Assembly (NCBI RefSeq): GCF_018326425.1
Contig: NZ_AP024601.1
Location: 1,042,001-1,106,000, forward strand
Source of the DNA: Polycladomyces abyssicola
GTDB taxonomy: Bacteria; Bacillota; Bacilli; Thermoactinomycetales; JIR-001
Length of the DNA stretch: 64,000 nucleotides
Direction: 5' to 3'
Below the pieces are notes generated by a model, which saw only the letters and a list, made by a program, of their open reading frames with translations, was not told the origin of the DNA and made no database searches. The position numbers were made by a program, and so were the translations under genes. This document shows positions 18,173 through 29,730 of the stretch, piece after piece (position 1 is the first letter of the stretch; the number at the start of each line of letters is the position of its first letter).

Positions 18173-18967
18173 GTGGGGGAGTCCATCGTTGTAACATCGG
18201 GAAAAGGCGGTGTGGGCAAATCCACCACGACCGCCAACGTCGGTACCGCCCTCGCCTTATCAGGAAAAAAAGTGTGCTTGGTGGACACCGATATCGGATT
18301 GCGCAATTTGGATGTGCTGATGGGACTGGAAAATCGGATCGTCTACGACCTCGTCGACGTGATCGAAGGAAATTGCCGTTTGCAGCAGGCGTTGATCCGA
18401 GATAAGCGTTGTGATGAACTGTATCTGTTGCCAGCGGCGCAATCCAAGGACAAGTCAGCTGTTTCCGCCCATCAGTTGCGCAAATTGATCGGTGAGTTGA
18501 AGGAAGAATTCGATTATGTGATCATCGATTGTCCGGCCGGGATTGAAACCGGTTTTAAAAATGCTGTCGCCGGTGCCGATCAGGCCATTGTCGTAACGAC
18601 ACCGGAAAACGCTTCGGTCCGGGATGCCGACCGGGTGATCGGATTGCTGGAGAAGGAACGTGTGGAAGCCCCCAAGCTGGTGGTGAACCGTCTCAAAACC
18701 CAAATGGTCAAAGACGGGGGCATGATGGACGTCGATGAAGTGGTGTCCGTTTTGGCCATCGACCTTCTGGGTGTCGTACCCGACGACGAGCGCATCATCC
18801 GTGCCGGTAATCAAGGGGAACCGATCGTTTTGCATCACGATTGTCTGGCTGCACAGGCTTATCGCAACATTGCGCGCCGAATCCAAGGGGAATCGGTACC
18901 GCTTTTGGTATTGGACAAAGAGCGGAATGTGATGTCCAAATTGAAAAGGTGGCTGGGATTTGCCTGA
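18173..18967 (+). CDS. minD: Septum site-determining protein MinD
   Basis: Membrane-cycling ParA-type ATPase, 264 residues, GTG start behind AGAGGAGGAG. Deviant Walker A VVTSGKGGVGKSTTTANVG, switch region DTDIGLRNLDVLMGLENR, DCPAGIETGF, and a C-terminal amphipathic helix (SKLKRWLGFA) for membrane attachment. No minE or divIVA is near, as in other Bacilli. Confidence 0.97.
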   Translation: MGESIVVTSGKGGVGKSTTTANVGTALALSGKKVCLVDTDIGLRNLDVLMGLENRIVYDLVDVIEGNCRLQQALIRDKRCDELYLLPAAQSKDKSAVSAHQLRKLIGELKEEFDYVIIDCPAGIETGFKNAVAGADQAIVVTTPENASVRDADRVIGLLEKERVEAPKLVVNRLKTQMVKDGGMMDVDEVVSVLAIDLLGVVPDDERIIRAGNQGEPIVLHHDCLAAQAYRNIARRIQGESVPLLVLDKERNVMSKLKRWLGFA

Positions 18968-18997
18968 CTTGATGATGTACATAATCATGCACAGTTT

Positions 18998-19022
18998 CGG
19001 GGGAAATATTCCCCCGTTTTTT
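18998..19022 (+). terminator. Terminator after minD
   Basis: CGGGGG AAATATT CCCCCG hairpin followed by six T. It separates the mre-min unit from the sporulation pair, so spoIVFA must have its own promoter in 19023-19110. Confidence 0.9.
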
Positions 19023-19039
19023 GATGAGGTGCAAATCCC

Positions 19040-19100
19040 TTTTCCCATCGGCAATGTGAGCATAACTAAACCGCTTGTCTCATATCTTGGTAACAAATAC
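19040..19100 (+). promoter_or_regulatory. Possible sporulation (sigma-E-like) promoter for spoIVFA
   Basis: GCATAAC near 19060 followed about 14 bases later by CATATCTT (19081) resembles a sigma-E-type -35/-10 pair. This is a weak match read by eye; expectation from B. subtilis, where spoIVF is sigma-E dependent, is the main support. Confidence 0.3.
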
Positions 19101-19121
19101 AAGGACATGCCGAACGAAGGG

Positions 19122-19910
19122 ATGGGGTCAAAGATGCGGGAGTGGGCCCAGGGAATCCGTAAGCGTCGGGAACGTCAAGTGCGGGCGATTCAACAGGGTC
19201 AGCCTCCTTTACCGTTTCGCTCTTCCCGACCGTGGGCGGATCGGCGCGATCGGTGGCGGGAAGAGAGTGCGCCGTGGAACCGACCGGGATGGTGGGCGGA
19301 GGAGCCGAAGAAAAACAACACCGGTCGGTTACTCTATCAAACGTTTGCAGCTTTTTTGCTCCTCTCTTTTACCTATTTGGTGTTCCAATCCGATTCGACC
19401 ATGAGCCGGCGCACTCAAGAGTGGATCAGTGAAGCGCTCCATCGGGACTTCAATTTTGCGGGTGTGGCTGAGTGGTATCGCACATATGCGGGGAACGCGG
19501 AGGACTTTCTTCCGGCGTTTTCCGGGGTGACGGACAATCAAAGCGTCAAACCGACACCGTCTTGGTACACACCGGTTAAAGGGAAAGTGGCGCAACCTTT
19601 TGCCAAGGATGGACGCGGCGTGGTGATTCGGAGTACGAATTCAGCCCCGGTCGTGGCGGCATCGGACGGTTGGGTTGTGTTTGTCGGGTCAAAACCGGGG
19701 TTGGGAAAAACCGTGGTGATACGTCATACCGACGGCAGGGAAACATGGTATGGCTGGTTGGAAACAGTTCGGGTTCGGCCCAAGGATTGGGTGACCGGGA
19801 AACAATTGTTGGGAGAGATCGGTCAATCAGGCGGACGTCCCCTGCTGTACTTCGCTTTGCGCCGAAACGGAACATTTGTCAATCCCACGGAAGTGATACC
19901 GTTTGAATAA
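19122..19910 (+). CDS. spoIVFA: Stage IV sporulation protein FA-like (LytM-domain membrane protein)
   Basis: About 262 residues from ATG 19122 (19107 and 19134 are alternatives). Basic N-terminus (REWAQGIRKRRERQVRAIQQ), one membrane helix (LLYQTFAAFLLLSFTYLVF), then an M23/LytM-like fold (YTPVKGKVAQPFAKDGRGVV, VVAASDGWVVFVGSKPGLGK, VVIRHTDGRETWYGWLE). The catalytic His-x-His of active M23 enzymes is not seen, fitting a scaffold that holds and inhibits SpoIVFB in the forespore membrane. Overlaps spoIVFB by eight bases. Confidence 0.88.
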   Translation: MGSKMREWAQGIRKRRERQVRAIQQGQPPLPFRSSRPWADRRDRWREESAPWNRPGWWAEEPKKNNTGRLLYQTFAAFLLLSFTYLVFQSDSTMSRRTQEWISEALHRDFNFAGVAEWYRTYAGNAEDFLPAFSGVTDNQSVKPTPSWYTPVKGKVAQPFAKDGRGVVIRSTNSAPVVAASDGWVVFVGSKPGLGKTVVIRHTDGRETWYGWLETVRVRPKDWVTGKQLLGEIGQSGGRPLLYFALRRNGTFVNPTEVIPFE

Positions 19911-20748
19911 TCGCCTGCCGTGGCAGGGATTGAAGGTCCGCATTCATTTCCTGTTTTGGATCGTCATCCTGTTGACGGTGGTGATGGGACGCTTTTTGGA
20001 AATTGTGACGTTGTTCGTGTTGGTCATCATCCACGAGATGGGCCATGTCACCGCGGCATGGTCTTTGGGGTGGCGGATTCGTTCTTTAGAACTGTTACCG
20101 TTCGGCGGAGTAGTCATGACGGATGAATGGGGAAGTGTACCCATTCATGAAGAACTGATCGTCGCGCTGTCCGGACCGTTTCACAATGTCATGATGATAT
20201 TGGCGGGCGCCCTGTTTATGTGGATCGGTTGGTGGGATCAGGAGTGGACCCGCTATTTCGTCCATCTCAATGCCATGCTGGTCGGGTTTAACCTGTTGCC
20301 GATCTATCCGCTGGACGGCGGTCGGGTGATGCAGGCGCTCTTGGGTTATGTGTTACCGTATCGGAAAGCGGTGGTATGGTCGGTGAAGATCAGCACCGTC
20401 GCGGCCGGACTGCTGATGGTTTGGGGATGGATCGGCGGTATTCATGTCAATCTCGTTCTGATCGCCGCATTTTTATTGCACGCCAATTGGCAGGCGTGGC
20501 GGCAACGCGAATTCCAATTCATGCGTTTTTTGGTCAGTCGAAAAAATCATCCGCCACCGCCGTCATCCCGTTTGATTACCCTGCGTGTTTCTCCGCGGGC
20601 CACATTGTTGTCGGTAGTCAAAACATGGCGGAAAGAAGCGTACCATGTAATCATGGTTCGGGGTACCCGACACGTGATACCGGAAGAAGTGGTGCTGTCC
20701 AGATTATTGGATCATCGCGAACACGACCGCTGCATCGGGGAATTGTAA
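19903..20748 (+). CDS. spoIVFB: Site-2-type intramembrane protease SpoIVFB
   Basis: 281 residues, TTG start overlapping spoIVFA. Cleaves pro-sigma-K in the mother cell. Zinc motif HEMGH in LVIIHEMGHVTAAWSLGW near residue 46 and the second metal-ligand motif NLLPIYPLDGGRVMQALLG near residue 128; several membrane segments and a C-terminal CBS-like tail. Order FA-FB-rplU is the Bacillus order. Confidence 0.93.
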   Translation: MNNRLPWQGLKVRIHFLFWIVILLTVVMGRFLEIVTLFVLVIIHEMGHVTAAWSLGWRIRSLELLPFGGVVMTDEWGSVPIHEELIVALSGPFHNVMMILAGALFMWIGWWDQEWTRYFVHLNAMLVGFNLLPIYPLDGGRVMQALLGYVLPYRKAVVWSVKISTVAAGLLMVWGWIGGIHVNLVLIAAFLLHANWQAWRQREFQFMRFLVSRKNHPPPPSSRLITLRVSPRATLLSVVKTWRKEAYHVIMVRGTRHVIPEEVVLSRLLDHREHDRCIGEL

Positions 20749-20756
20749 AGCAGGAT

Positions 20757-20785
20757 TTGACAAGAACGTACGTTTATGCTAAGAT
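20757..20785 (+). promoter_or_regulatory. Sigma-A promoter of rplU-prp-rpmA
   Basis: TTGACA at 20757-20762, 17-base spacer, TAAGAT at 20780-20785. It starts nine bases after the spoIVFB stop. Confidence 0.85.
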
Positions 20786-20791
20786 CTTCGT

Positions 20792-20893
20792 TGTGTACTT
20801 ACGCCTTTTCCCGGAAAGGCGTACAACCGCACGGTAAGGGTTTGTAAGAGATGTTCCACCCTTGGCCGGCGAGTCTTGAGTAGAGGAGGTACC
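20792..20893 (+). ncRNA. Probable L21 leader (ribosomal protein autoregulation)
   Basis: About 100 bases of untranslated leader between the promoter and the rplU ribosome-binding site. It contains a hairpin ACGCCTTT..AAAGGCGT near 20800-20823 and ends at the GAGGAGGT of rplU. Bacilli carry an L21 leader RNA at exactly this place. I judged position and hairpin only; a covariance-model match was not tested. Confidence 0.5.
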
Positions 20894-20896
20894 GGG

Positions 20897-21208
20897 ATGT
20901 TTGCAATCATCGAAACAGGCGGCAAACAATACCGCGTCAAACAAGGCGATGTCATTTATGTGGAAAAACTGCCGGTGGCCGAAGGTGAACCCGTCACCTT
21001 TGACAAAGTCCTGCTCGTGGCCAAAGAAGACGGAACGGTCGTCGGCAAACCGGTCGTGGAAGGTGCCGTGGTGAAAGGCAAAGTGGAACAACACGGCAAA
21101 GGCAAAAAAATCACCGTATTCAAGTACAAACCGAAGAAAAACTATAAACGGAAACAAGGTCATCGCCAACCGTTCACCAAAGTGGTGATCGAAGCGATTG
21201 AAGCGTAA
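20897..21208 (+). CDS. rplU: 50S ribosomal protein L21
   Basis: 103 residues starting [18 protein letters not shown] at ATG 20897 behind GAGGAGGTACCGGG. C-terminus [15 protein letters not shown] is typical. First gene of rplU-prp-rpmA. Confidence 0.97.
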   Translation: MFAIIETGGKQYRVKQGDVIYVEKLPVAEGEPVTFDKVLLVAKEDGTVVGKPVVEGAVVKGKVEQHGKGKKITVFKYKPKKNYKRKQGHRQPFTKVVIEAIEA

Positions 21209-21219
21209 GTGAAGCCAAA

Positions 21220-21558
21220 ATGATTCAGGTGGATGTTTTCCGGAAGCGCGGGCGAATCGAACGGGTGATCGTAGAAGGCCACGCCTATTTCGACGAACCG
21301 GGGCGCGACATCGTCTGTGCCGCTGTTTCGTCGATCACCATCGGCATGGTCAATGCGACGGAAAAACTGTTGGGTGTCCGCGTGTACGAAGCGGACGAAT
21401 CCGCAGGCAGGATCGAGTGTCGCATTCCCGAGCTGGAACCGAACACGGCCGAACGTGTGCAGTTGCTGATGGAGGCGATGGTTCACTCGCTCGCCGAGAT
21501 CGCCGAAGCGTATCCGGATCATGTTCGGATACAGAATCGTGAGGCCCGACAGGGCTGA
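21220..21558 (+). CDS. prp: Ribosomal-processing cysteine protease Prp (YsxB)
   Basis: 112 residues. The catalytic His and Cys lie in [19 protein letters not shown] (about residues 22-35). Prp removes the N-terminal extension of L27 in Firmicutes; the next gene encodes an L27 with that extension, so enzyme and substrate are adjacent. No strong Shine-Dalgarno is visible, suggesting coupling to rplU. Confidence 0.93.
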   Translation: MIQVDVFRKRGRIERVIVEGHAYFDEPGRDIVCAAVSSITIGMVNATEKLLGVRVYEADESAGRIECRIPELEPNTAERVQLLMEAMVHSLAEIAEAYPDHVRIQNREARQG

Positions 21559-21575
21559 AAAGGAGGTTGACACCC

Positions 21576-21872
21576 ATGCTGAAAATGAATCTGCAATTCT
21601 TCGCTCAGAAAAAAGGGGTCGGCTCCACGAAAAACGGTCGGGACAGCATCGCCAAACGTCTCGGCGTGAAACGTGGAGACGGTCAATTCGTTACCGCCGG
21701 CAGCATCTTGGTGCGCCAACGCGGTACCAAAATTTACCCGGGCTTTGGCGTAGGTATCGGTGGAGACGACACCCTGTTCGCCAAAGTGGACGGTGTGGTT
21801 CGTTTTGAACGGATGGGACGCGACCGGAAAAAAGTGTCCGTCTATCCGCAAGAAGCGGTTGTTCAAGCCTGA
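21576..21872 (+). CDS. rpmA: 50S ribosomal protein L27 (with Prp-cleaved extension)
   Basis: 98 residues behind AAAAGGAGG. The N-terminus [20 protein letters not shown] carries the Firmicute extension; cleavage after NLQFFA would leave [14 protein letters not shown] at the peptidyl-transferase centre. The rest ([20 protein letters not shown]) is canonical L27. Confidence 0.97.
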   Translation: MLKMNLQFFAQKKGVGSTKNGRDSIAKRLGVKRGDGQFVTAGSILVRQRGTKIYPGFGVGIGGDDTLFAKVDGVVRFERMGRDRKKVSVYPQEAVVQA

Positions 21873-21888
21873 GATCACGGAATATATG

Positions 21889-21913
21889 CCCCGGTTCCTA
21901 CCGGGGTTTTTTT
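21889..21913 (+). terminator. Terminator after rpmA
   Basis: CCCCGG TTCCTA CCGGGG hairpin followed by seven T. Confidence 0.9.
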
Positions 21914-21983
21914 GTGGGTCGTATTGAAGTACAATAGGAACGCCTATAAAAATATCTGAAAAAAGAGATGGGAGTCGGTGCCT

Positions 21984-24015
<2,032 letters not shown>

Positions 24016-24038
24016 CAGTCGTGGGAAGGAGTTTTGGT

Positions 24039-25250
24039 GTGAATATTTTGTGGGGAATCGCCGGCATGCTGGTGGTGCTGGGGATCGCTTTCCTGATGTC
24101 CACCAACAGGAAAGCGATCCGCCTGCGCCCCGTTCTTGTCGGTTTGGCAATACAGTTTTCTTTTGCCTTTTTCGTGTTGAAATGGCCGATGGGGCGTGCT
24201 GTCTTGCAGTGGTTTAGTTCACAGGTGGAGAAAGGGATCGGATATGCGGACCAAGGCATCCGGTTTCTGTTCGGTCCGTTGTTGGAAGGTCATCAGGCAC
24301 CGGTATTTGCCCTTCAGGTACTTCCGGTGATCATATTTTTCGCTTCCCTGATCGGGGTGCTGTATTATCTCGGCATCATGCAATGGATCATTCAAATCTT
24401 GGGCGGAACCATCTCCTGGTTGATGGGCACCAGCAAGGTGGAGTCATTGACCGCGGTGGCGACCGTTTTTCTCGGACAATCGGAGTCACCGATTCTGATC
24501 CGCCCATATTTGGCTCGGCTCACCTCTTCCGAACTGTTTGCGGTGATGACCGGCGGATTTACTTCGGTTGCCGGTTCGGTTCTGGTGGGTTATTCCCTGT
24601 TAGGTGTGCCGCTCCATTATCTGCTCGCGGCCAGCATCATGGCGGCACCCGCCGGTTTGGTGATGGCAAAAATCGTGATGCCGGAAACGGAAACCCCGCT
24701 GGCCGATGAGGAGATACGCATGGCCAAAGACACCGAATCGGTCAATGTGATCGATGCCGCAGCCCGGGGTGCGATTGACGGATTGAAACTGGCACTGAAC
24801 GTCGGCGCATTGTTGTTGGCGTTTATCGGGTTGATCGCATTGATCAATGGAATATTGGGTGGAATCGGCAACTGGGTGGGGGTACCCGGATTGTCGATGC
24901 AAAAAGTATTGGGCTATCTCTTCGCCCCCATCGCGTTTGTGGTGGGTGTGCCATGGTCGGAAGCGATTCAGGCCGGCGGTTATATCGGGCAAAAGCTGAT
25001 TCTCAACGAGTTTGTATCTTATACTGCTTTTGGTCCGCAAATTCCGCATTTGTCTGAAAAAACAGTGGCGATCGTCACATTTGCCTTGTGCGGATTTGCC
25101 AACCTTTCCTCGATCGCGATTCAGATCGGGGTGATTGGTTCACTCGCTCCCAACCGTCGGAGCGATGTGGCCTGTTTCGGTTTGCGCGCCATGATTGCCG
25201 GTATGATGGGTTCGCTGTTGAGTGCGGCCATGGCCGGCATGTTGGTATGA
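24039..25250 (+). CDS. CNT-family nucleoside transporter (NupC-like)
   Basis: Concentrative nucleoside permease, 403 residues from GTG 24039, which has GGAAGGAG seven bases upstream. About nine to ten membrane helices; signatures [20 protein letters not shown] and the late [24 protein letters not shown] are characteristic. It directly follows obgE, where B. subtilis has pheB; probably inserted in this lineage. Substrate (pyrimidine or purine nucleoside) cannot be told. Confidence 0.9.
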   Translation: MNILWGIAGMLVVLGIAFLMSTNRKAIRLRPVLVGLAIQFSFAFFVLKWPMGRAVLQWFSSQVEKGIGYADQGIRFLFGPLLEGHQAPVFALQVLPVIIFFASLIGVLYYLGIMQWIIQILGGTISWLMGTSKVESLTAVATVFLGQSESPILIRPYLARLTSSELFAVMTGGFTSVAGSVLVGYSLLGVPLHYLLAASIMAAPAGLVMAKIVMPETETPLADEEIRMAKDTESVNVIDAAARGAIDGLKLALNVGALLLAFIGLIALINGILGGIGNWVGVPGLSMQKVLGYLFAPIAFVVGVPWSEAIQAGGYIGQKLILNEFVSYTAFGPQIPHLSEKTVAIVTFALCGFANLSSIAIQIGVIGSLAPNRRSDVACFGLRAMIAGMMGSLLSAAMAGMLV

Positions 25251-25263
25251 GGGTATCAAGGTT

Positions 25264-25298
25264 GAAAACCGGAATCCGAAGGGATTGTCGGTTTTTTG
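25264..25298 (+). terminator. Terminator after the nucleoside transporter
   Basis: AAAACCG ... CGGTTTTTT with an inner AATCC/GGATT stem. Confidence 0.7.
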
Positions 25299-25341
25299 TT
25301 TGCGATTACTCCGATTCTGTTATTTTTCAACCACTCCCATA

Positions 25342-25378
25342 AATAAAAATCCCCTCCAAGGTAGTGGAGGGGTTTGAG
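25342..25378 (-). terminator. Probable terminator for the phosphatase gene
   Basis: CCCCTCC ... GGAGGGG stem at 25348-25374; on the minus strand it is followed by a T-rich tract (complement of AAAAAT). About 100 bases past the phosphatase stop. Confidence 0.6.
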
Positions 25379-25476
25379 GTCGATTTCAAGAATGGAACCG
25401 CCCTTTTTTGAGTCATGATGGCGCCTCTGGCAGATTCCTTCTGTCCGGGTGCGCCTTTTTTCGCTTTCAAGAACGA

Positions 25477-25947
25477 TCACTTCCACCCTTGTTCCTCTTT
25501 GATCCGTTCCAAGAGACCGCGACAACCGGCGGACACCAACTCGTAAACCTCTTCAAAGTTTCCCGTATAGTAGGGGTCCGGCACTTCCCTGTATGTCGTG
25601 TCCGGGATGAAATCGGTCAACCGATAGAGGCGTTGGTGATTTCGCTCGGCCATGCGGCGCAAGTAGGACAAGTTGTTGTCGTCCATGGCGATGATGTAGT
25701 CGAAGTCTTCCAAATCCTGTTTTTTCACCTGACGGGCGCGAATACCTTCGTGGGGGATGCCGTATTGTTTGAGAATACGGCGTGTACCATGGTGAGGGGG
25801 CTCGCCCGTATGCCAATCGCCTGTGCCCGCCGAATCAACACGGATTCGATCTTCCAAACCTTCTTCTTTCACCATGTGTCGGAAGACCGCTTCTGCCATC
25901 GGTGAGCGGCAAATGTTGCCTAAACAGACGAACAACACGGAAACCAC
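25477..25947 (-). CDS. Low-molecular-weight protein-tyrosine/arginine phosphatase
   Basis: 156 residues, GTG start behind GAGGGAGAGAGC. P-loop signature VCLGNICRSPMAEAVF (CX5RS) at residue 7-15 and the general-acid loop VPDPYYTGNFEEVYEL near residue 122. Family members in Bacilli (YfkJ, YwlE) remove phosphate from tyrosine or arginine; the residue after CLGN (Ile rather than Thr) favours the tyrosine type, which is only a hint. Divergent from the pheB operon. Confidence 0.9.
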   Translation of the reverse strand: MVSVLFVCLGNICRSPMAEAVFRHMVKEEGLEDRIRVDSAGTGDWHTGEPPHHGTRRILKQYGIPHEGIRARQVKKQDLEDFDYIIAMDDNNLSYLRRMAERNHQRLYRLTDFIPDTTYREVPDPYYTGNFEEVYELVSAGCRGLLERIKEEQGWK

Positions 25948-26036
25948 GCTCTCTCCCTCCTTTGTAAATGATGACGAATTCTATGGTATCACAGTCCGAT
26001 TGGTTCGGCATTTTTTCGCACGGTTCAAAAAAATAC

Positions 26037-26066
26037 TTGCCTGACAGCGCTTCCAACTCTTATAAT
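26037..26066 (+). promoter_or_regulatory. Promoter of pheB-thrC-thrB-pheA
   Basis: TTGCCT at 26037-26042, 18-base spacer, TATAAT at 26061-26066. Confidence 0.7.
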
Positions 26067-26109
26067 GTCCAAAGTAAACAAACATTTGTCTATTACAGGA
26101 GGACGTCGC

Positions 26110-26559
26110 ATGGGATTTGAAGCGGACGCCTATTATTTGGTCAAGGGAGAGCTGTTACCGGAAGCGATACAGAAAACAGTGGAAGCCAAACAGTTGCTGG
26201 CAAAGGGAGAGGTTCGCACGGTTCAGGAAGCCGTGGAACGGGTGGGGCTGAGTCGCAGCTCGTTCTATAAATACAAAGACGGGATCTTCCCGTTCAATGC
26301 GATGGTCAAATCCAAGATCGTTACCATCTCACTGGCGCTGGAACACCGCTCCGGTGTGTTGTCCCAAGTGTTGCGGCACTTGGCGGATCATGGCGGGAAT
26401 GTATTGACGATTCATCAGACGATCCCGTTGCAAGGTGTGGCCAACGTCACCATGTCGGTGGATACCGTCTACCTGAATACCGATGTCACCCGTCTGATCG
26501 ACGGGCTGCAGGAATTGGACGGTGTCAGCCGTGCGATGCTGGTGGGTTCAGGCGAATAA
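26110..26559 (+). CDS. pheB: ACT domain protein PheB
   Basis: 149 residues from ATG 26110 behind AGGAGG. N-terminal helical region with an HTH-like YKYKDGIFPF segment, C-terminal ACT domain (SLALEHRSGVLSQVLRHLAD). Historically called a chorismate mutase, but the sequence shows an ACT-domain regulator. Starts an aromatic/threonine operon. Confidence 0.9.
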   Translation: MGFEADAYYLVKGELLPEAIQKTVEAKQLLAKGEVRTVQEAVERVGLSRSSFYKYKDGIFPFNAMVKSKIVTISLALEHRSGVLSQVLRHLADHGGNVLTIHQTIPLQGVANVTMSVDTVYLNTDVTRLIDGLQELDGVSRAMLVGSGE

Positions 26560-26604
26560 ACTTCCCGCACAGGGAACGTGATGGGAACAAAGGAGAGAGA
26601 AAAC

Positions 26605-27675
26605 ATGTGGAGAGGACTGCTGCATCATTATCGATCGTATCTGCCGGTCAACGATCAAACGCCCATGATTACCTTGCATGAAGGAAACACACCGCTGGTC
26701 AAAGCGGAAAAGTTATCAGAAGAATGGGAAGTGGAGCTGTATTTCAAAGTGGAGGGCGCCAACCCGACCGGATCGTTTAAGGATCGGGGCATGGTGATGG
26801 CCATCGCCAAAGCATTGGAAGAGGGCAGCCGGGCGGTGATCTGCGCATCGACGGGCAACACCTCTGCCTCTGCCGCTGCGTATGCCGCGCGGGTCGGATT
26901 GCGCTGTATCGTATTGGTGCCCAATAACCATGTCGCCTTGGGGAAATTGTCGCAGGCCGTGGTCTACGGAGCTGAGGTACTTGCGGTGGAAGGCAACTTC
27001 GATCAGGCGCTCACATTGGTGCGCGAAATCGCTGACCAACACCCGATTACGCTGGTCAACTCGGTCAATCCCTACCGGTTGGAAGGACAGAAAACGGCGG
27101 CATTTGAGGTGTGCGACCAGTTGGGGGATGTGCCCGACATCTTGGCAATCCCGGTCGGCAATGCGGGCAACATCTCCGCGTACTGGAAGGGATTTGTCGA
27201 GTACAAACAAGCCGGTAAGATTGACCGTTTGCCGCACATGTGGGGGTTCGAAGCCGAAGGGGCGGCGGCGATTGTCCGCGGTGAACCGATTGAACGCCCC
27301 GAGACGATCGCAACCGCCATCCGCATCGGAAATCCGGCCAGCTGGTATTTGGCAGTTCAGGCGGCGGAAGAGTCCGGGGGACGGATCGATTGTGTTTCCG
27401 ATGAAGAAATCCTGACCGCATACCGGACTTTGGCCCGTTCGGAAGGTATCTTCGCCGAGCCGGCTTCGGCCGCGTCGTTAGCCGGTGTGATGAAAATGCG
27501 GGCTCAAGGGGCATTGCGTACCGGTTCCAAAGTGGTGTGCGTACTGACCGGCAATGGGTTGAAAGATCCATCCACGGCATTGGAGGCGGCAGCGGTGAAG
27601 CCGCGTGTGATTCCCTGCACGATGGATGCAGTGTTGGAAGAAATCCTGAAGGAAAAAGGTGTTTCCCATGTGTGA
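26605..27675 (+). CDS. thrC: Threonine synthase
   Basis: PLP enzyme converting O-phosphohomoserine to threonine. 356 residues from ATG 26605 (AAAGGAGAGAG upstream). PLP lysine in [20 protein letters not shown], then [20 protein letters not shown] and [11 protein letters not shown]. Overlaps thrB by eight bases. The homoserine dehydrogenase gene hom, usually next to it, is absent here. Confidence 0.96.
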   Translation: MWRGLLHHYRSYLPVNDQTPMITLHEGNTPLVKAEKLSEEWEVELYFKVEGANPTGSFKDRGMVMAIAKALEEGSRAVICASTGNTSASAAAYAARVGLRCIVLVPNNHVALGKLSQAVVYGAEVLAVEGNFDQALTLVREIADQHPITLVNSVNPYRLEGQKTAAFEVCDQLGDVPDILAIPVGNAGNISAYWKGFVEYKQAGKIDRLPHMWGFEAEGAAAIVRGEPIERPETIATAIRIGNPASWYLAVQAAEESGGRIDCVSDEEILTAYRTLARSEGIFAEPASAASLAGVMKMRAQGALRTGSKVVCVLTGNGLKDPSTALEAAAVKPRVIPCTMDAVLEEILKEKGVSHV

Positions 27676-28606
27676 ACAAAGCATTGAAATCGCGGTGCCG
27701 GCCAGCACCGCCAACCTGGGCCCGGGGTTTGATTCGATCGGGATGGCCTTGAACCGCTTCCTCCGCATACGTGCATATCCTGCGGAACGGACGGAGCTGG
27801 AACTGATCGGCCCGCATCTTCAAGGATTACCACAGGACGGGCAAAACTTCCTGTTGCAGGTGGTGGAAGACGCGTGCCGCTCAGTCGGTCAAACGGCTCC
27901 TCCCCTCCGCATTCAAGTGGAGAGCGATATCCCGTTGATGAGAGGGTTGGGCAGCAGTGCATCAGCGATTATCGCTGGCCTTTTGCTGGCCAATCATCTC
28001 TTGGGTGAACCGTGGGATCGGGAGGAAATCCTGCTCAAGGCAACCCAGTATGAAGGGCATCCGGACAATGTGAGTGCATCACTGCTGGGCGGTGTGGTGA
28101 TTGGTTCATGGGACGGCGAGCGGGTGGATGTCGTGCAAGCCCCCTGCCCGGATTGGGACGTGGTGGCGGCCATCCCCGCGTATCCGTTGCCGACTTCCCA
28201 GGCACGGCAGGCGCTCCCGTCTCAGTTGCCGCACAATGAAGCAGTGTTGGCCAGCAGTCGGGCCAACTTGCTGACGGCCGCCTTTTTCACCGGCAAATGG
28301 GAACTGTTGCAGACGGCGATGCGGGATCGTTTTCACCAACCTTATCGCGCTTCGTTGATCCCAGGGATGGAACGGGTATTACGTGAGGCACCGCAAAACG
28401 GTGCATGGGGGGCGGCCCTGAGTGGAGCCGGTCCGACGGTCATCGCTTTCGCACGTGAGACCAAGCCTCTCGTAGCCTTTATGAGGGAGGCGTTTGGTCA
28501 GGCGGGTACCCCCGTCCACATCGAAGTGTTGAAGCCTTGGCCTGAGGGGGCGACTGTCCAATTGACAACATTCGAAAAATGGGGTACATTCATGGGAAAC
28601 ATCTAA
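27668..28606 (+). CDS. thrB: Homoserine kinase
   Basis: GHMP kinase, 312 residues, ATG 27668 overlapping thrC. Motif 1 [22 protein letters not shown] loop [21 protein letters not shown]-terminal motif [14 protein letters not shown]. Supplies O-phosphohomoserine to ThrC. Confidence 0.96.
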   Translation: MCEQSIEIAVPASTANLGPGFDSIGMALNRFLRIRAYPAERTELELIGPHLQGLPQDGQNFLLQVVEDACRSVGQTAPPLRIQVESDIPLMRGLGSSASAIIAGLLLANHLLGEPWDREEILLKATQYEGHPDNVSASLLGGVVIGSWDGERVDVVQAPCPDWDVVAAIPAYPLPTSQARQALPSQLPHNEAVLASSRANLLTAAFFTGKWELLQTAMRDRFHQPYRASLIPGMERVLREAPQNGAWGAALSGAGPTVIAFARETKPLVAFMREAFGQAGTPVHIEVLKPWPEGATVQLTTFEKWGTFMGNI

Positions 28607-28619
28607 AAGGAGATGAACG

Positions 28620-29498
28620 ATGAAACCGACGGTAGGGTATTTGGGACCAGAGGGCACATTCACACACGAAGCGGCATGCCAGATGTTTTCGGATCAGGCC
28701 GTTCACATGATGCCGTATCCCACCATCCCGGATGTGCTGTCGGCTGTCGATCGGGGGGAATGCACGCACGGTGTGATCCCGGTAGAGAACGCCATCGAAG
28801 GGGCGGTCAACCTGACCTTGGATTGGTTGATTCACCAAGTGGATGTCCCCATCGTTGGTGAATTGGTTCACCCGATCACCCAGTGCCTGCTCGTTCATCC
28901 CGCGCAAATCGACGGTCCGAAGGAGGCGTGGAGCAGGATCATTTCCCATCCGCAGGCGGTCGCACAATGTCAGTTGCATCTGCGCCATCATTATCCGCAG
29001 GCACAGGTGGAATTTGCCAACAGCACGGCAGAAGCGGCGGAAAAAGTGAGCCGACATCCGGACGAGGCATGGATTGCGATCGGCACGCGGCAAGCCGCAA
29101 AGCGCTACGGCCTGCATATACTGGCGGCCGATGTACAAGACTTCCAAAACAATTACACCCGCTTTATTGCGGTGGGCGCCCCTTTGCCGGAACGCCGCAT
29201 ACCGCCTGGTCAATGGAAAACCAGTTTGTGCGTAACCCTGGCCAGCGATTTTCCCGGCGCGCTGCATCAAGTGCTGGCTACATTCGCCTGGCGCAAGATC
29301 AACTTGACGAAAATCGAATCCCGTCCGACCAAAACGGGTCTGGGGAACTATTACTTTATTATCGATGCCGAAATGGAAAGGGAGCATGTGCTGCTGAAAG
29401 GAGCCATCGCCGAAATCGAGGCGTTTGGTTGCCAAGTACGTGTATTGGGTTCGTATCCTTGCTATCGTTCACAATCTGTTCAATCACTCTCCCGTTGA
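28620..29498 (+). CDS. pheA: Prephenate dehydratase
   Basis: 292 residues behind AAAAGGAGATGAACG. Makes phenylpyruvate. Catalytic domain MKPTVGYLGPEGTFTHEAA, VIPVENAIEGAVNLTLDWL, NNYTRFIAVG, and a C-terminal ACT regulatory domain (LCVTLASDFPGALHQVLATF, KIESRPTKTGLGNYYFIID) that binds phenylalanine. Last gene of the operon; its stop codon lies inside the -35 box of the ilvE promoter. Confidence 0.96.
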   Translation: MKPTVGYLGPEGTFTHEAACQMFSDQAVHMMPYPTIPDVLSAVDRGECTHGVIPVENAIEGAVNLTLDWLIHQVDVPIVGELVHPITQCLLVHPAQIDGPKEAWSRIISHPQAVAQCQLHLRHHYPQAQVEFANSTAEAAEKVSRHPDEAWIAIGTRQAAKRYGLHILAADVQDFQNNYTRFIAVGAPLPERRIPPGQWKTSLCVTLASDFPGALHQVLATFAWRKINLTKIESRPTKTGLGNYYFIIDAEMEREHVLLKGAIAEIEAFGCQVRVLGSYPCYRSQSVQSLSR

Positions 29499-29523
29499 CA
29501 TCAAGCGGGAGGGGGTTTATAAT
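29495..29523 (+). promoter_or_regulatory. Consensus sigma-A promoter of ilvE
   Basis: TTGACA (29495-29500), 17-base spacer, TATAAT (29518-29523): a perfect consensus. The TTGACA contains the TGA stop of pheA. Confidence 0.93.
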
Positions 29524-29554
29524 TATCCTCAATATTCGAAATCATTGTTCAGTC

Positions 29555-29660
29555 AGGAGGATACCTAGGGTTCCGCTTCGCCGAATCGGCGAAGGTCTGC
29601 GACCGAGCGGTATCAACACCGGAAACCGGTGTACACCGTGGGGATAAAAGCCTCGTGCGG
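29555..29660 (+). ncRNA. ykkC-class riboswitch aptamer, probably ppGpp type
   Basis: The leader contains the ykkC hallmarks in order: CCTAGGGTTCCGC, then GGTCTGCGACCGAGCGG, then ACACCGTGGGGATAAAAGCC, with a perfect hairpin (CCTTCGCC/GGCGAAGG-like, 29576-29594) and another hairpin (ACACCGG/CCGGTGT) between them. Guanidine-I, ppGpp and PRPP riboswitches share this core; ppGpp versions are known in front of branched-chain amino acid genes, in particular ilvE, in Firmicutes. The downstream gene here is ilvE, which favours ppGpp. Class: high confidence. Ligand: inference from context. Confidence 0.8.
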
Positions 29661-29711
29661 CAGGTTCTGACGTTTCGTTTGACCTGTGCAGAAAAGGCTT
29701 TTTTATTTTTA
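29645..29711 (+). terminator. Riboswitch-controlled terminator before ilvE
   Basis: AAAAGCC at 29646 can pair with GGCTTTT at 29696, with an inner GCAGGT/ACCTGTGC stem, followed by TTTTTTATTTTT. The 5' arm is the conserved GATAAAAGCC end of the aptamer, so ligand binding and terminator formation exclude each other, giving an ON switch by ligand. Confidence 0.78.
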
Positions 29712-29730
29712 CCTTTCTTGGAGGTGTCTT

